Source: Toxorhynchites rutilus septentrionalis
Taxonomy: Eukaryota > Arthropoda > Insecta > Diptera > Culicidae
DNA: 64,000 nucleotides
Direction: 5' to 3'
NCBI RefSeq assembly: GCF_029784135.1
Contig: NC_073745.1
Coordinates: 85,078,666-85,142,665 of the forward strand
Below, in pieces: positions 23,197-33,830 of the stretch. Positions within the stretch are counted from its first letter, which is position 1, and the number at the start of each line of letters is the position of its first letter. The position numbers were made by a program, and so were the translations under genes. Below the pieces are notes generated by a model. It was not told where the DNA came from. It saw only the letters and a list, made by a program, of their open reading frames with translations, and did no database searches.

Positions 23197-23970
23197 GGGC
23201 CAAACGCGGTGAGTTATACTAAACTTCGGAGAGCTATTCGCTACACAATATCTAACGCAAGCAATTTTTGAGGTTTAAACATTTGCGAAAAATTCCCATT
23301 TGCGATAAATGGAAATAAAAAATTATGAAATATTGCAAACAAATCTGAAATAGAATAAGTGAAAAAAAGATGAAATGACCAAAGGATAAAAATTATCCGA
23401 TAATTGAGAACATATAGTTGAGAAATAGTTCTATATGAACTGAGAGAAATTGAGGAAAAAGGAACGTATATAGAAAGAGAAACGCTCTCAAAGGACTCAA
23501 AGTAAATTGAAAACAGAAGGATTAAAAAAAAATTCTTGAAATAGAAATGGGAAAAACCAGAATATAAGAATGAAGTTAAATAAAATTCTAAATAAACCAA
23601 AACAAAAATAAGAAGAAAATAAACAAAGCAAAAAAAAAGGCAATAAACATGGAATGAATATCATAAAATAATTGAGTACAAGTAATGGGTGAATGAAAGA
23701 AATGGAAGGTTGAAAGAAAGACAAAGAACATGAAACAAAGAACATTCAACATAAAATATATAAATGAAGTTGGATGAAGATAACGAAATCAAATTACCAC
23801 AAAAATGGAATAAGTGGGCTAAGGGAGGGGTTGTAAAAGACGATTATCACGCATGCTTGGTAAACGATAACTGACTGGACTACTACTTATAATATTACTT
23901 GTGTCAATTTTAAGAGTAGATAACTTGTTGAAATTAAAGTAATACTAGTAACGATGACATAAGTAATAGA
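23197..23970. other. A-rich, purine-biased sequence
   Basis: This has the same AAGA/GAAA texture as 13.7-14.4 kb. Minus-strand frames of 80-119 codons are Phe/Ser/Ile-rich artefacts. Confidence 0.5.
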
Positions 23971-23974
23971 AATA

Positions 23975-24529
23975 CACAGTATGTTCAATAAATAAGGGGA
24001 TTTTTATTTAAATCATGGAACACGTAACGCCATCTGTTGAACGTTGATAACATTATAAAGGTAAAGGTCTCACCTTTCAAACGCTGCCAACTTTATGTAA
24101 ATCAGTTGACAGGTTAAACAGTTACACGCTTTTTAATGACAGTATGATTTGTGCTTGTGTCGTAAAAATACAATGGAACAAAGAACAAATATTAGATTTA
24201 GTTTCGTGAACAGAGAATAGTCGCATGGTGATAGATCCGGAGAATACGGAGGGTGGTCGATGGCACAAATCTGTTTTTCATCAAAAATTCACGAGACAAA
24301 ATTTAATATTTGCTCTTTGTTCCATTGTATTTTTACGACACAAGCACAAAACAAACTGTCATTAAATAGCGTGTAAACCTGTCAACCGATTTACATAAAG
24401 TCGGCTGCGTTTGAAAGGTGATGTGATGTGATTGATGTTTACCTTTCTGATGTTATCAACGTTCAACAGATGGCGTTACGTGTTCCATGATTTAAATAAA
24501 AAGTCTCCTTATTTATTGAACATACTGTG
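23975..24529. mobile_element. Mariner-type foldback element
   Basis: TA flanks both sides. The ends begin CACAGTATGTTCAATAAATA. The left arm (23975-24210) and right arm (24288-24529) are near-complete inverted copies around a 77-bp loop. Near the inner end both arms can encode a start like MEQRTNI, reminiscent of the N terminus of some mariner-type transposases. This suggests, without proving it, that the arms derive from one end of an autonomous element. Transcription would give a hairpin of about 240 bp. Confidence 0.85.
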
Positions 24530-24539
24530 TATGTTGTAA

Positions 24540-25625
24540 GGATTTACGTAGAAAACATAAATGAAAATATATATCGTGCAGCATAGCGATTAAAAGTATA
24601 AATAAGCGACAAAAAATAAAATATTGAAGGAAGGAAAATGAAAAAATAGGAACGAATAAAATGAGATATTTGAAATATTGATACAGCGCGGACTATAGTT
24701 AAAATCGGATTATAGTTAAAATCAGAAAACACCTTTCTCACATGAAAAAAAAAATACCAAAATTCTCTCAGGAAGTGATAGACGATCAAATTTGATGAAA
24801 AAAAATCCTTCTACGCATATCTTCGAATTTCAACAATGACAGAGTTATGGACCTTTTTTTTTTGTTTCGGACTTTGTTGCCTCAAACTGGCTCAACATTA
24901 CAAAGTACGCTACGGAAGAACGGAATTCTGATGCTTCAATTGAAAGACGGGAAGATTTAGTACAGGATATAGTAGTGGAACATCTGAATTAGTTCATTTT
25001 AATAATATTTTGGAAGCGAAAAACTTAAAAGTTAATAATTTTTAATGTGTTATTATTCATTTCATCGTAAAAAATTATATTAAACTAGATTGTTTCTATG
25101 AATTAAATTGAAGCTCTCTAACCGCTCTACAATTTTTTCTTTGACACCCAACTTCTATCTTTCTTAATTTGGCTGCAATATCGTTATAAACAATTCTTGG
25201 TGAAAATTCAAGCAATATCTTCAAAAATCGCGATTTTTACCCCACTGTACATGTAATAGCCCCTTGAATTACATTTTAACGTTGAAAGATTACATTTCTT
25301 CTCGAAATAAGTCATATTTGAAATATAAAAAAATATTTTCTTCCAAACTGTATATAATCGAATCACATATAATCGAGTCTGTATATAATCGAGTACGACT
25401 TGTATAATATTTAAAAACACGCGAAAAAAGGTGAAACGAAAAGTGCGAAAAAGGTTTCGATCTCAATTATTATTGAAAATAAAGATCGTGCAGCATGATA
25501 AGTAGACGAATAAATAAGCGGAATATATAAAGACAAAAAAAACAAAACAAATATTGAAGAAAGGAAAATGGAAAAATTGGAACAAATAAAATGAAATATC
25601 AGATTAATTATTTCAAATGTTGACG
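24540..25625 (+). repeat. Direct repeats flanking a MITE
   Basis: About 24540-24680 and 25465-25620 share ATCGTGCAGCAT, AATAAATAAGCG, ATATTGAAG(G/A)AAGGAAAATG and AATAAAATGA(G/A)ATAT in the same order and strand. The MITE at 24684-25402 lies between them. A short duplication, or two copies of a low-complexity family, would both fit. Confidence 0.6.
24684..25402 (-). mobile_element. Pogo-like TA MITE, complete copy
   Basis: The 719-bp element lies between TA dinucleotides (24682-24683 and 25403-25404). The right end, read inverted, starts CAAGTCGTACTCGATTATA with several subterminal GATTATAT words. The left end (CAGCGCGGACTATAGTTAA) is a weaker partner. Most of its length matches 47862-48545 at roughly 85-90% by eye, in the opposite orientation. 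No transposase is present. Confidence 0.75.
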
Positions 25626-27985
25626 AGGCATTGAAAAATGGCAAGAAAGATGAAAAGTGACAAACAGACTAAAAGAGCACATAAAACACACAAATGGCGA
25701 TAAAAATACTTAGAAGAAGTCACGTAAAAACGAGAAAAAATAAAAGTCGTAAAGTTGAAACGAACTATAATAAGCATAAGTAATGTTAGGATAATATAAT
25801 ATAATTTCAATGGTTGAATGGGAAGGTAAAAGAATTTGGGGATTAAGTTCAGGCGTTTCGGTTATTTATTCGTCTTTGAATTTCAATGAATCAAGGCTTT
25901 GTTTGTGAAAAGATTTGGAGTTCATAGTCTTTGAACCAGGGTTGCGCGAGTCTGTGTTTTGTAATAAATTTAGTTCAAAATGTATCAGCAACGATACGCA
26001 TCAATAAGTTGTGAGTGTTTGTGAACATCCTGTTGACTGTCCTTCCTTACTGGACATTGAGTAAAAATCAATCGAAATCGAGTTTCAGAGAGGTGGATCC
26101 ACTGTGAAAACAAAACACGTTTACCAAAGCATACCACAACTTTCGCTTCAATCGTTACCTTCTGTTCTTGTTCATGTGATTGAGTGATTGAAGAACGCAA
26201 CGTAGCGATTGTCAACTACAGGTGTCGCCCACCTGTAGGCACTCTTCCCGTATCGCTACCGTACTGCTGCCTGTTGTCACTCACTGGTCCACCTTGAGCG
26301 ACTCACGAACCGCGACACGGGAGAGGGGCCCTCCGCGCTGCACTGCCTAAACACCAAACCAAACACCGTGTGTACAATCAATCTCGAGCCTTGAGAAAGC
26401 AACAAACATAAACACAGTCACAATCACATTCACCTGACAACGGTGGCGGAGGCGGAAAAGTGAGCGTGAAAATTTACAACGTTTGTTCGGTGAAGGTTTT
26501 TTTTCTCTCTCTCTCTCGCGCTATTGTTTGTTGTAGTGTTATCTAATTAGGAGAAGCGACAGAATTTAGGCGCTGCGGTTTCGGTAATTACCAGACGATG
26601 GAGTCTGTGCGCTTACGAATTGTTGATATGATCCAGTTTCGGACTTTTTTTCTCTGCCGAGGGATAAGATAAGATTATTTGGAGGACGGGGCACACATAT
26701 TAGTGACCTACTTTCGGGGGGAGGCGATTTCGATATTTCTCCGTCCGAGAAACTGGCAACCCTGATGGTTTTGCAGCTGAAAGTTGGCGACCATCGGGGG
26801 TCGATCATGTGTGTCGCCCAGGAAGCGAAGGAAACGATCGAACCTACAGCCACACATGGTCAAACACAGTCTTGCACACTTGCTCAACACTGGGGTCCTC
26901 CTCTCCGTGTGACCAGCTGGGGAAGGTCCGGTGATTGGAGTGGACGGTGCGTGTGCGCGGTTGCCTTATGTGATGGTCAGCCCCGGAGGTACGTGCGAAC
27001 ACGTAACAGCCGTCATCGCGCTAGTCGCGTTTTCGTTGACTTTGAGCTTTCAAGGTCGCCACCGCCACCGTTTCTAGCGTGTGGAAAGAGTGAGAGCGCG
27101 CTACCCATAGGAGAGGTGATATAGTTTATTAGTTTTTGATATTGATATTAAATAACAACATATCCGCGCTAACATGCGCGAACGATCGCGGTTGAGTCAC
27201 ACACGTAGCCGTAGTCGGGGCGATCTGTAGGTCATTTTCTCTTCCGTTTCAACGCCGCGCTGCTTTCAAGTTTCACAATTATGTAAGACCCATCGGTCGA
27301 GCATTCTCTCCATCCGCCCCGTAAATGGTTGTTGTGGTAAATTTCCCTTTTCTTGCCACATACCCGCCGCCGCAGTGTCCTCGTGAACGCGCGTAGAGAG
27401 ATGCAAGACGCGTATCGAAATACGAAGGTTTTTCTTAACAAACTTATTCAGCGCTGAGCCGCCGAGCGGCCGCTTTTGGAAAGTTAAGTGTGCGCGCCGC
27501 GGCCCCAGCATAAGTTGACATTTTTATGAGAGTCAACTATTGCTGACCGGACGGTGTTATTGCACACAATGCGATGGGGCAGCCGATCGAAACTGATCAT
27601 CATGCGTCAACGCAGCATGCGTTTTTGGAGTGTATTCGTTACCGATTGGGGAGTTTTGTATGTGTGCACACCCATATAAACGTTTTGAAGCTGGCGCTGA
27701 GCAGCTCGAATTTCACGTGGCCCCGAACGCCGATCGCGCTGTAAGTGCGAAGCGCAAACGCTGAAATGGAAAGTGATTACGTGACCGAAATTGGGCCAAG
27801 TGAAAGTAGTTCTCGGTGCGCATAACATTACTACTATATCGCGCGCAAACGACTGGCAATGGACTGCACGGCGCTGTGTAATCGACACAAATTAAATCGG
27901 CGTGCCACCGGTGGGCGTGTGCGTTCGATTGGGCGCATAAAACAGTGCTAGACTCGACTCAGAAACTTCTAACAACTTTTTCCAA
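25626..27985. other. Unassigned, with GC-rich island at about 26.2-28 kb
   Basis: After about 500 bp of AT-rich DNA the sequence becomes GC- and CpG-rich. It contains a (CT)n stretch at about 26503-26517, CCGCCGCC-type runs and many short frames in all phases. I see no domain, no convincing splice pair and no repeat. A host promoter or 5' untranslated region is possible but not shown. Confidence 0.4.
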
Positions 27986-27987
27986 CA

Positions 27988-28088
27988 ACTTGACTCCATT
28001 TTGGAAGAATGTCGGGAGTGAGAATTGAACTCGTGATCTTGAGCGTGAGAAGTATGGATGTTACCTCCACGCCAGATCGGCTCCTGGA
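27988..28088 (-). mobile_element. tRNA-headed poly(A) SINE, truncated copy
   Basis: On the minus strand the tRNA-like head GGCGTGGAGG...GAGTTCAATTCTC is followed by the CGACATTCTTCCAAAA block shared with copies at 39056-39206 and 52613-52767. The distal body and poly(A) tail are missing. No TSD was found. Confidence 0.75.
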
Positions 28089-28144
28089 AGGACCTTGTAA
28101 TAACAGAATGTTGTTGAATGCTCTGGGTTTCGATATCCGAAAGA

Positions 28145-28790
28145 CAATCGTTATTTATTTATTGACTCACAATTCATTGTAGCGTAAGGAATTCTCTATT
28201 TCTACATTTAGTTTTAGTTCATTGAGCTCTTCAATCTACTTTTACTTATCTATAATTCTAAATTTAATCAATTAATTTTGTTGATTCCTCCTGTTAAACC
28301 ATTTAACGCATTCCCTATGGAATCCACTCACACTATCAATACTCTTAATTTCGTTAGATAACTGATCCCAAAAACCAATGCCCCTGACAAACAATGTTTG
28401 TGCATAATGCGATGAGTTATATCGTGGTATCACATAGTTTCTACTACGATTACTACGAAAGGCAGTCAGTTTTTCAAATAAGTATGTAAGGGGAACGAAA
28501 ATGAATAATTTGGAACAAAGTAAGACATGTTCGCAACTTTAAAAATTCACGAAAGGACAGCCCAGTAGAACATGATGCTTATGAGACACTCTAGAACATC
28601 TACCTAAATTAAAAACATATCTAATACAACAGTTTAAGACAATTCTAAATCTGTCAAACGCTCGAGCAGACGCGTTCAACAGAAAAACATCTCCATACAT
28701 AAAATGCGGAAGAAGCAATGATTGAAACGGACGAAACTTTATAGGAGTTGGAAGCATGTAAGATGAAAGCCTCAAAAGTCGTAAACCAGC
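28145..28790 (-). pseudogene. Non-LTR retrotransposon 3' end (reverse transcriptase C terminus)
   Basis: The minus strand encodes LLLPHFMYGDVFLLNASA, NCCIRYVFNLGR and HHVLLGCPF. After a frame break it continues with YLFEKLTAFRSNRSRNYV, FVRGIGFWDQLSNEI and a terminal stop. These resemble the region after the polymerase motifs of CR1/L2-type LINE ORF2 proteins. The 3' end carries AATAAATAAATAA near 28150-28162. Catalytic polymerase motifs are absent because the copy is 5'-truncated, as is usual for LINEs. The exact clade is uncertain. Confidence 0.8.
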
Positions 28791-30229
28791 GAAAATTTTG
28801 CTACATTAATTATTACAGGGTGGCCACTCGATTTCAGTTTGAGAATTCGCGCATTTTTCGCGACTTTTTGCCGCATGATTGCGCGAAATTCCCGACTCTC
28901 AAAAATGAAAATTTAATAATATTGTGGTGTTAGTTAAAAAATGATTTGGAAACCCGAATTGCGAAAAGATTTTTACTTTATTGTTTCCAAGTTCCGTATG
29001 TGATAAAAAATGGACGGTGTGTATCTCAGGAACAAATTTTGGGTTGGATGTAGGGTTCAGGAAATACGGACCCCACCTTTACTTACTCAGAATTCAAAAA
29101 GTTTCATTTATTAGAATAGCTGATCAGAACCTCATTGATCACATCCAAACATATTTCGAGCATGTCCCGGATACCCTTTATGATCAGTTCCTTAGTTGAA
29201 CCAAAAATCCATAATGCGACTCTTCTATGCAATCGAAATTCTACAATTAATTCAATGCAAGTCAAGTTAAGTAATTAAGTTACTTGAATCAAATTTCATC
29301 CACATTCCTGAACAATAAACAAAATATAACAAAAATTAAACGATCATGTTTTCAAAGCTTATTATGTGATTCAGTAAGATATGTGGATTTCATTAACTAT
29401 CGCTAATAAAACTACAAAGAAAACATGTCTTGTTAAAATAACATTGGACAAAAATGCTTAGCAGGAATAGGAGCATATGAGAGATGAAGATGAAGTAAAT
29501 AATACGAAGTAGCACCTTTTTATGACTCTGAGTCTTTTTTTTCTATAAAATGCGTCCCATTTTTACTCCAGAGCCTTGATTTATTTTAAGGAATTGTTTC
29601 GAACCGTATATTGGATTTACATTCTACACTATCAACTCCTTTTATTCAAAGATATGAAAGTTTCTATTGGATGCCATAAGAAAGCCATAAAAGAAGAGAA
29701 TGTCAAACAAATCCAGTTCAACTTTCAACTCTAGGACCATGTGCTATTAACCATGGCGAATGTAAAACAAGTCACAAAAAATCTCGTATTGTTGAAAACG
29801 GGGAAATGGAAGATTTTCTCAGTGATTTTTAGGACTTTTCTGTATCAGGGGACTTTTTGTTCTACCCATCATCGAATTCTAGAAAGTTTTATGCACCGCA
29901 GTGCATTTCGAGTGTATTTACGGTTATTCATAGCTGTCAGTAACAGAGTTCTATAGAGTTTCCTGAAATTTGTCAGTGACAGGTAGGCACTTACTCTTTT
30001 GTTTTGGTCATAGCTTTCATATTATCTGACACGGTACACGATGGATAGTTTGATGATTTTTCATAGTTTTCATACTGATATATCTTTATTTTGTGATTGC
30101 ACCTTATTTTTAGTCCTTTATCGATTCTCGTTATTCACGGTGACTTTGCCCGACTATTTCGCGGATAATCGGTGTTCTACTGTATTAAAAAATGAACTTG
30201 GCTCAATCTGACTGAACGGATCAATGAAA
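28791..30229. other. Unassigned AT-rich sequence with isolated element ends
   Basis: ACAGGGTGGCCACTCG at about 28816 looks like a transposon end with no partner seen. CGGATAATCGGTGTTCTACTG-TA at about 30160-30182 looks like a lone pogo-type TIR. No gene is recognised. Confidence 0.4.
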
Positions 30230-31560
30230 AATGCTGGTCATAAGATAAAGTAGATAATTGATAAAGCATGAGAATAATAAGAGGCCCAGTCTTGAGAATG
30301 CTGGTGCAGAAACTTAGCTTAAATTTAAAACAAAGTCTGCATTATTTGTTAAAAATAAATCAATTAACGAACTACAACCTGAGGTAAAATGAATGTTCGT
30401 AGAATTAATACATTTCAAGCCATAAAAGTCAAGACAACTCTTCAATCTTTCTGATCTACTATCAGTTCTATTGAAGTTGGTATTAAAGTTACCCAAAAGT
30501 ATCACATTTTGAAAATTTACAGATATATCACTCAGTTTGTCAAAAAAAAGTTCAGAACAATCTGTTCCAGGAGGGTTGTAACAAACCCCCAAAAGAAACT
30601 TCTCCGAATTATGCATTATCTCTAGAAACATGAATTCAGTGCGAGACATGCTACCAACCCCGACAAGTATCTCTGATGCGGAAAGTACTTTGAACTTCAG
30701 GAAGCTTCTGTAATAAACACAAACGCCCCCACCACGGCTGTAGTTGCGAACATTTCTAACGATGTTGTAACTATCAATTTCTATAAGAGAATCTGGGACA
30801 TCTGCAGTCAGCCAAATTTCACTCAAACAAATTATATCGATCTTACTGTCATGAAAGCACATTTAGAATTCATCTAATTTACTTAATTGGCGCGCACAAA
30901 GCTCTTTTTGGCTGCATGATGCCTGGATGGATGTCTTCGAAACAGTGATTAAACGATCTTGGAAAATATAGGCTGGATAGTTAGAACTGCTGCACGAAGA
31001 CGACGTTCTTTTGCGTATATTGTTCAATTCCCAGATGGACATCGACACAGTTGAAACAACGGAATACCCCGAGGAATAATTCTGCGTTGATGAATACTCA
31101 AATGCGAAAATTATCGCTCTGGTACTGAATAAGGACGACAAAGACTGCGATCGTACTTCCAGGTCCAGCATTGACCCAAGCATAAGAACTGGCCCGGGTA
31201 ATCGAATGGGCTGGGGCAAACATTTCGATATGGCTGATATATTGCACCTCAGAAAAAATCGTAATGCTGCGCTGCAGATGTACTTGGATGAATAAACTTG
31301 TGACGAAACATTTCTGAATACAATGTTGTTTACCATGAATTGAGATATAGTTTGCATTATTTGAAAATGCAAACAATAATTACTTGAATAAAGATGAAAT
31401 AAGAAAGAGAAAATTAATGTTTCAATAATTATTTCTTTAGGATAAGATCGTTGAAAACTACAAATGGCTGTCTCTAAGGTTTTTACTATGCCATCTAGCA
31501 TTTTTTGAGGCACACATCTCAACAAATTCAAACGTCTCATCCCTGAAATTGTTACTCATA
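30230..31560 (-). pseudogene. Non-LTR retrotransposon fragment with AP-endonuclease domain
   Basis: Minus-strand frames join end to end, broken only by TAA at 30863-30865 and TAA at about 30311. The 182-codon middle part has the apurinic-endonuclease-like fold of LINE ORF2: IICLSEIWLT, RGGGVCVYY, GVCYNPPG, ILLGNFNTNF and SSLIDLFLTN. The usual GDFN motif reads GNFN here, so a key Asp is lost. Upstream an open frame of about 225 codons ends KELCARQLSKLDEF in frame with the domain, and its earlier part is unrecognised. Downstream VSAPAFSRLGLLLFSC continues the domain to about 30230, then homology stops. Reverse transcriptase is missing. Whether it belonged with the 28.1-28.8 kb fragment is unknown. 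Confidence 0.85.
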
Positions 31561-32434
31561 GCTTGCTACAGTGCAGCATACCTGGACTAACAAATTCAGG
31601 TTGGTGTTTGTTGAGATGTGTATCACGATAAATGCGGGGTGGCATGATGAAAACCGCAAAGGCAGCCCTTTGTGGTTTCCATCCAAAAAGGGCTGCCTTT
31701 GCTGGATGGACATTTGGGCTGCCAAGAACTGAAAAAGTTTGAAGCCTCTCTAATTCAAGACTACATCATCACCATCTCCAAAAAAAATCCGGTGGATTAA
31801 CGTTCACGTCCTAATCTCAAAAGTCCTAATATTGAATACTCCTTTTTTTGTCAAACACGACTTCGTTTCTAAAAGACTAAATTTTTGGGATCTTCTTCGC
31901 ATTTATCAAGTCTGGAATTAGATCGAATTTTAGCCATCTTCGATTTGTTGAGTGTTTCTGTGAGACCGGTTTTGAGCTGTTCAAATAACTTCTTAGGGGG
32001 GTCTCCGTAGCCACATGCGCGTTCGCCTAGTAAGCGACCGATCGTGAGTTCAAAACTCAGGGCCCTCATTGATCATCTTTGTGTTGTTACAGAATAACTA
32101 CGTCCACGCAACAATCATCAGCGATGAAGATCGATCCACGGTCGAAATAAGATCGATTCATCCATACAACTGTTCTGCTCTGCAAAACACATCGGGCTGC
32201 TGCTCTATTAATAACTCAACAATGATCATATCAACTGTCTCCGCTGTCCGGTGGTTTAACTTGGTTAATGGAAGAACAGAAAGACTACTCTTGCGACTAA
32301 ATGGCTACTGTGTAAATGTACCATATGTACCAATATAATGGTATAGAAGGAAACTCTTACACCGAAAAATGACAACTGTGCAATGTGCTAATTATAGATA
32401 TGATAACCATGTGACATGTACACGACTAAAATTC
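31561..32434. other. Unassigned sequence with one strong hairpin
   Basis: Apart from the hairpin at 31656-31702, no gene or element is recognised. Confidence 0.4.
31656..31702. repeat. Perfect 16-bp hairpin
   Basis: GCAAAGGCAGCCCTTT at 31656-31671 is exactly inverted at 31687-31702, with a 15-base spacer. The spacer contains CCATCC and the right flank GGATGG, giving an alternative pairing. It is outside any element I recognise. Confidence 0.9.
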
Positions 32435-33822
32435 GATTGTGTCACATTTACCCGAAACCCATTCACCCGAATGACAGTTACCCGAAAGACATTCACCCGA
32501 ATTCCACTCACCCGAATGTAACAAATACCTGAAAGCGACAGCTACCCGAATGTAACATCTACCCGAATTGACACTTACCCGAATGCGACATTTACCCGAA
32601 TGCTACAACTACCCGAATGTAACATTTACCCGAATGTAACAATTACCCGAATGCGACAGTTACCCTAATGTAATAATTACCCGAATGTAACATCTACCCG
32701 AAAGCGACACTTACCCAAAAGAAGGATATATTCAAATAATACACAAATTTTACTATATTTGTATTTGTATTTGTATATTTAATTCTGATCAGTGATATAT
32801 AAAGATCATATTTGTCTCATACTTTCATTTCCATTCAAAAAGTATTTTTCGTGGGAAGGACAATTCGAGAGATACTAGCATTGAATAAAATCCTTTTCAA
32901 AATAATGAAAAGTGAAAGAATGCAGTTTTATAACGTATTATTAAGTCCATCCATTCTTATGGATGACGCAACTCGTTTACGAGCGTCGGACGCCATACGT
33001 TTATCTGGTGCATCACGTTTGCAACCAGGCAATCAAAATGCATGACATGCATAATTGACCGGGTAAACGTAATGCACCAGGTAAACGTATGCAGTCCGAC
33101 CTGACTAAAGGATCGTCTGCTATGGTTCAAACAAACCGGGCAATCGGTGGAACACAGGTTTGCTTGCGAGAGGCCGTCGCTTCCGACGGCGGGTCGACGG
33201 CCTACTCGGATTGCTTGGTGCCGCCTCGATTCCTTATCCTCGTTAAATGGGGACTTCGCCCCCATTACATTGATCTCAAAATAAATTTCATCACGAAATA
33301 ATAAACTCATGATAAAAATTGCGCATTTTCACATCACATTTTCATTAAAAAAAATTATGTTAAAGTTACCTGTTTAATTTCCAGAATATTTCATAACCCA
33401 TGCTCATTTCTGAATGATCTCTTGGTCTTAAAGAGCAATACGGAAAGGAAAGAACACAGCACATCAATTGTGCCTACACTAATTTCTAAAAATAACACAG
33501 CGAAGTCTTCAACATCTTTTTCGAATTTCCTCATTACAATTTCTCAGTTTACTTCGTAACTTCCTAACAGCAGATTCGACAAAGCTCATAAACTGATTTG
33601 TCGGAATTTTACCTTCTTCATTCGGGTAAACATCCCATTCGGGTAAATGTCGCATTCGGGTAAACGTTGCATTCGGGTAAATGTTCATTCGGGTAAATGT
33701 CCATTCGGGTGTATGTTGCATTCGGGTATTTGTTAGATTCGGGTGAATGTCATTCGGGTATGCGTTAAACTCGGGTAAATGTGCTTCGGGTAAACGTGTT
33801 TCGGGTGAATGGGACACAACCT
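32435..33822. mobile_element. Transposon with minisatellite-built TIRs and 8-bp TSD
   Basis: TAAAATTC occurs directly outside both ends (32427-32434 and 33823-33830). The ends (GATTGTGTC and the inverse of GACACAACCT) lead into arrays of 16-20 bp units with core ACCCGAATG. There are about 17 units in the left arm (to about 32718) and about 12 inverted units in the right arm (from about 33617). An inner palindrome (about 32986-33101) carries degenerate core words. A GC-rich stretch at about 33155-33210 has three nested CGACGG/CCGTCG words. No transposase is seen. An 8-bp TSD would suit hAT or P-type elements, but the ends match no family I know. Confidence 0.82.
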
Positions 33823-33830
33823 TAAAATTC

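Noticed and set aside
27936..27965. TATA-like CATAAAA followed by a CTCAG initiator-like site
   Set aside because: Spacing is about 23 bases, shorter than usual for TATA to start site, and no gene follows.
32435..33822. CRISPR-like array of ACCCGAATG units
   Set aside because: Units are 16-20 bp with no unique spacers, in opposed orientation within TIRs of a transposon, in a eukaryotic genome.
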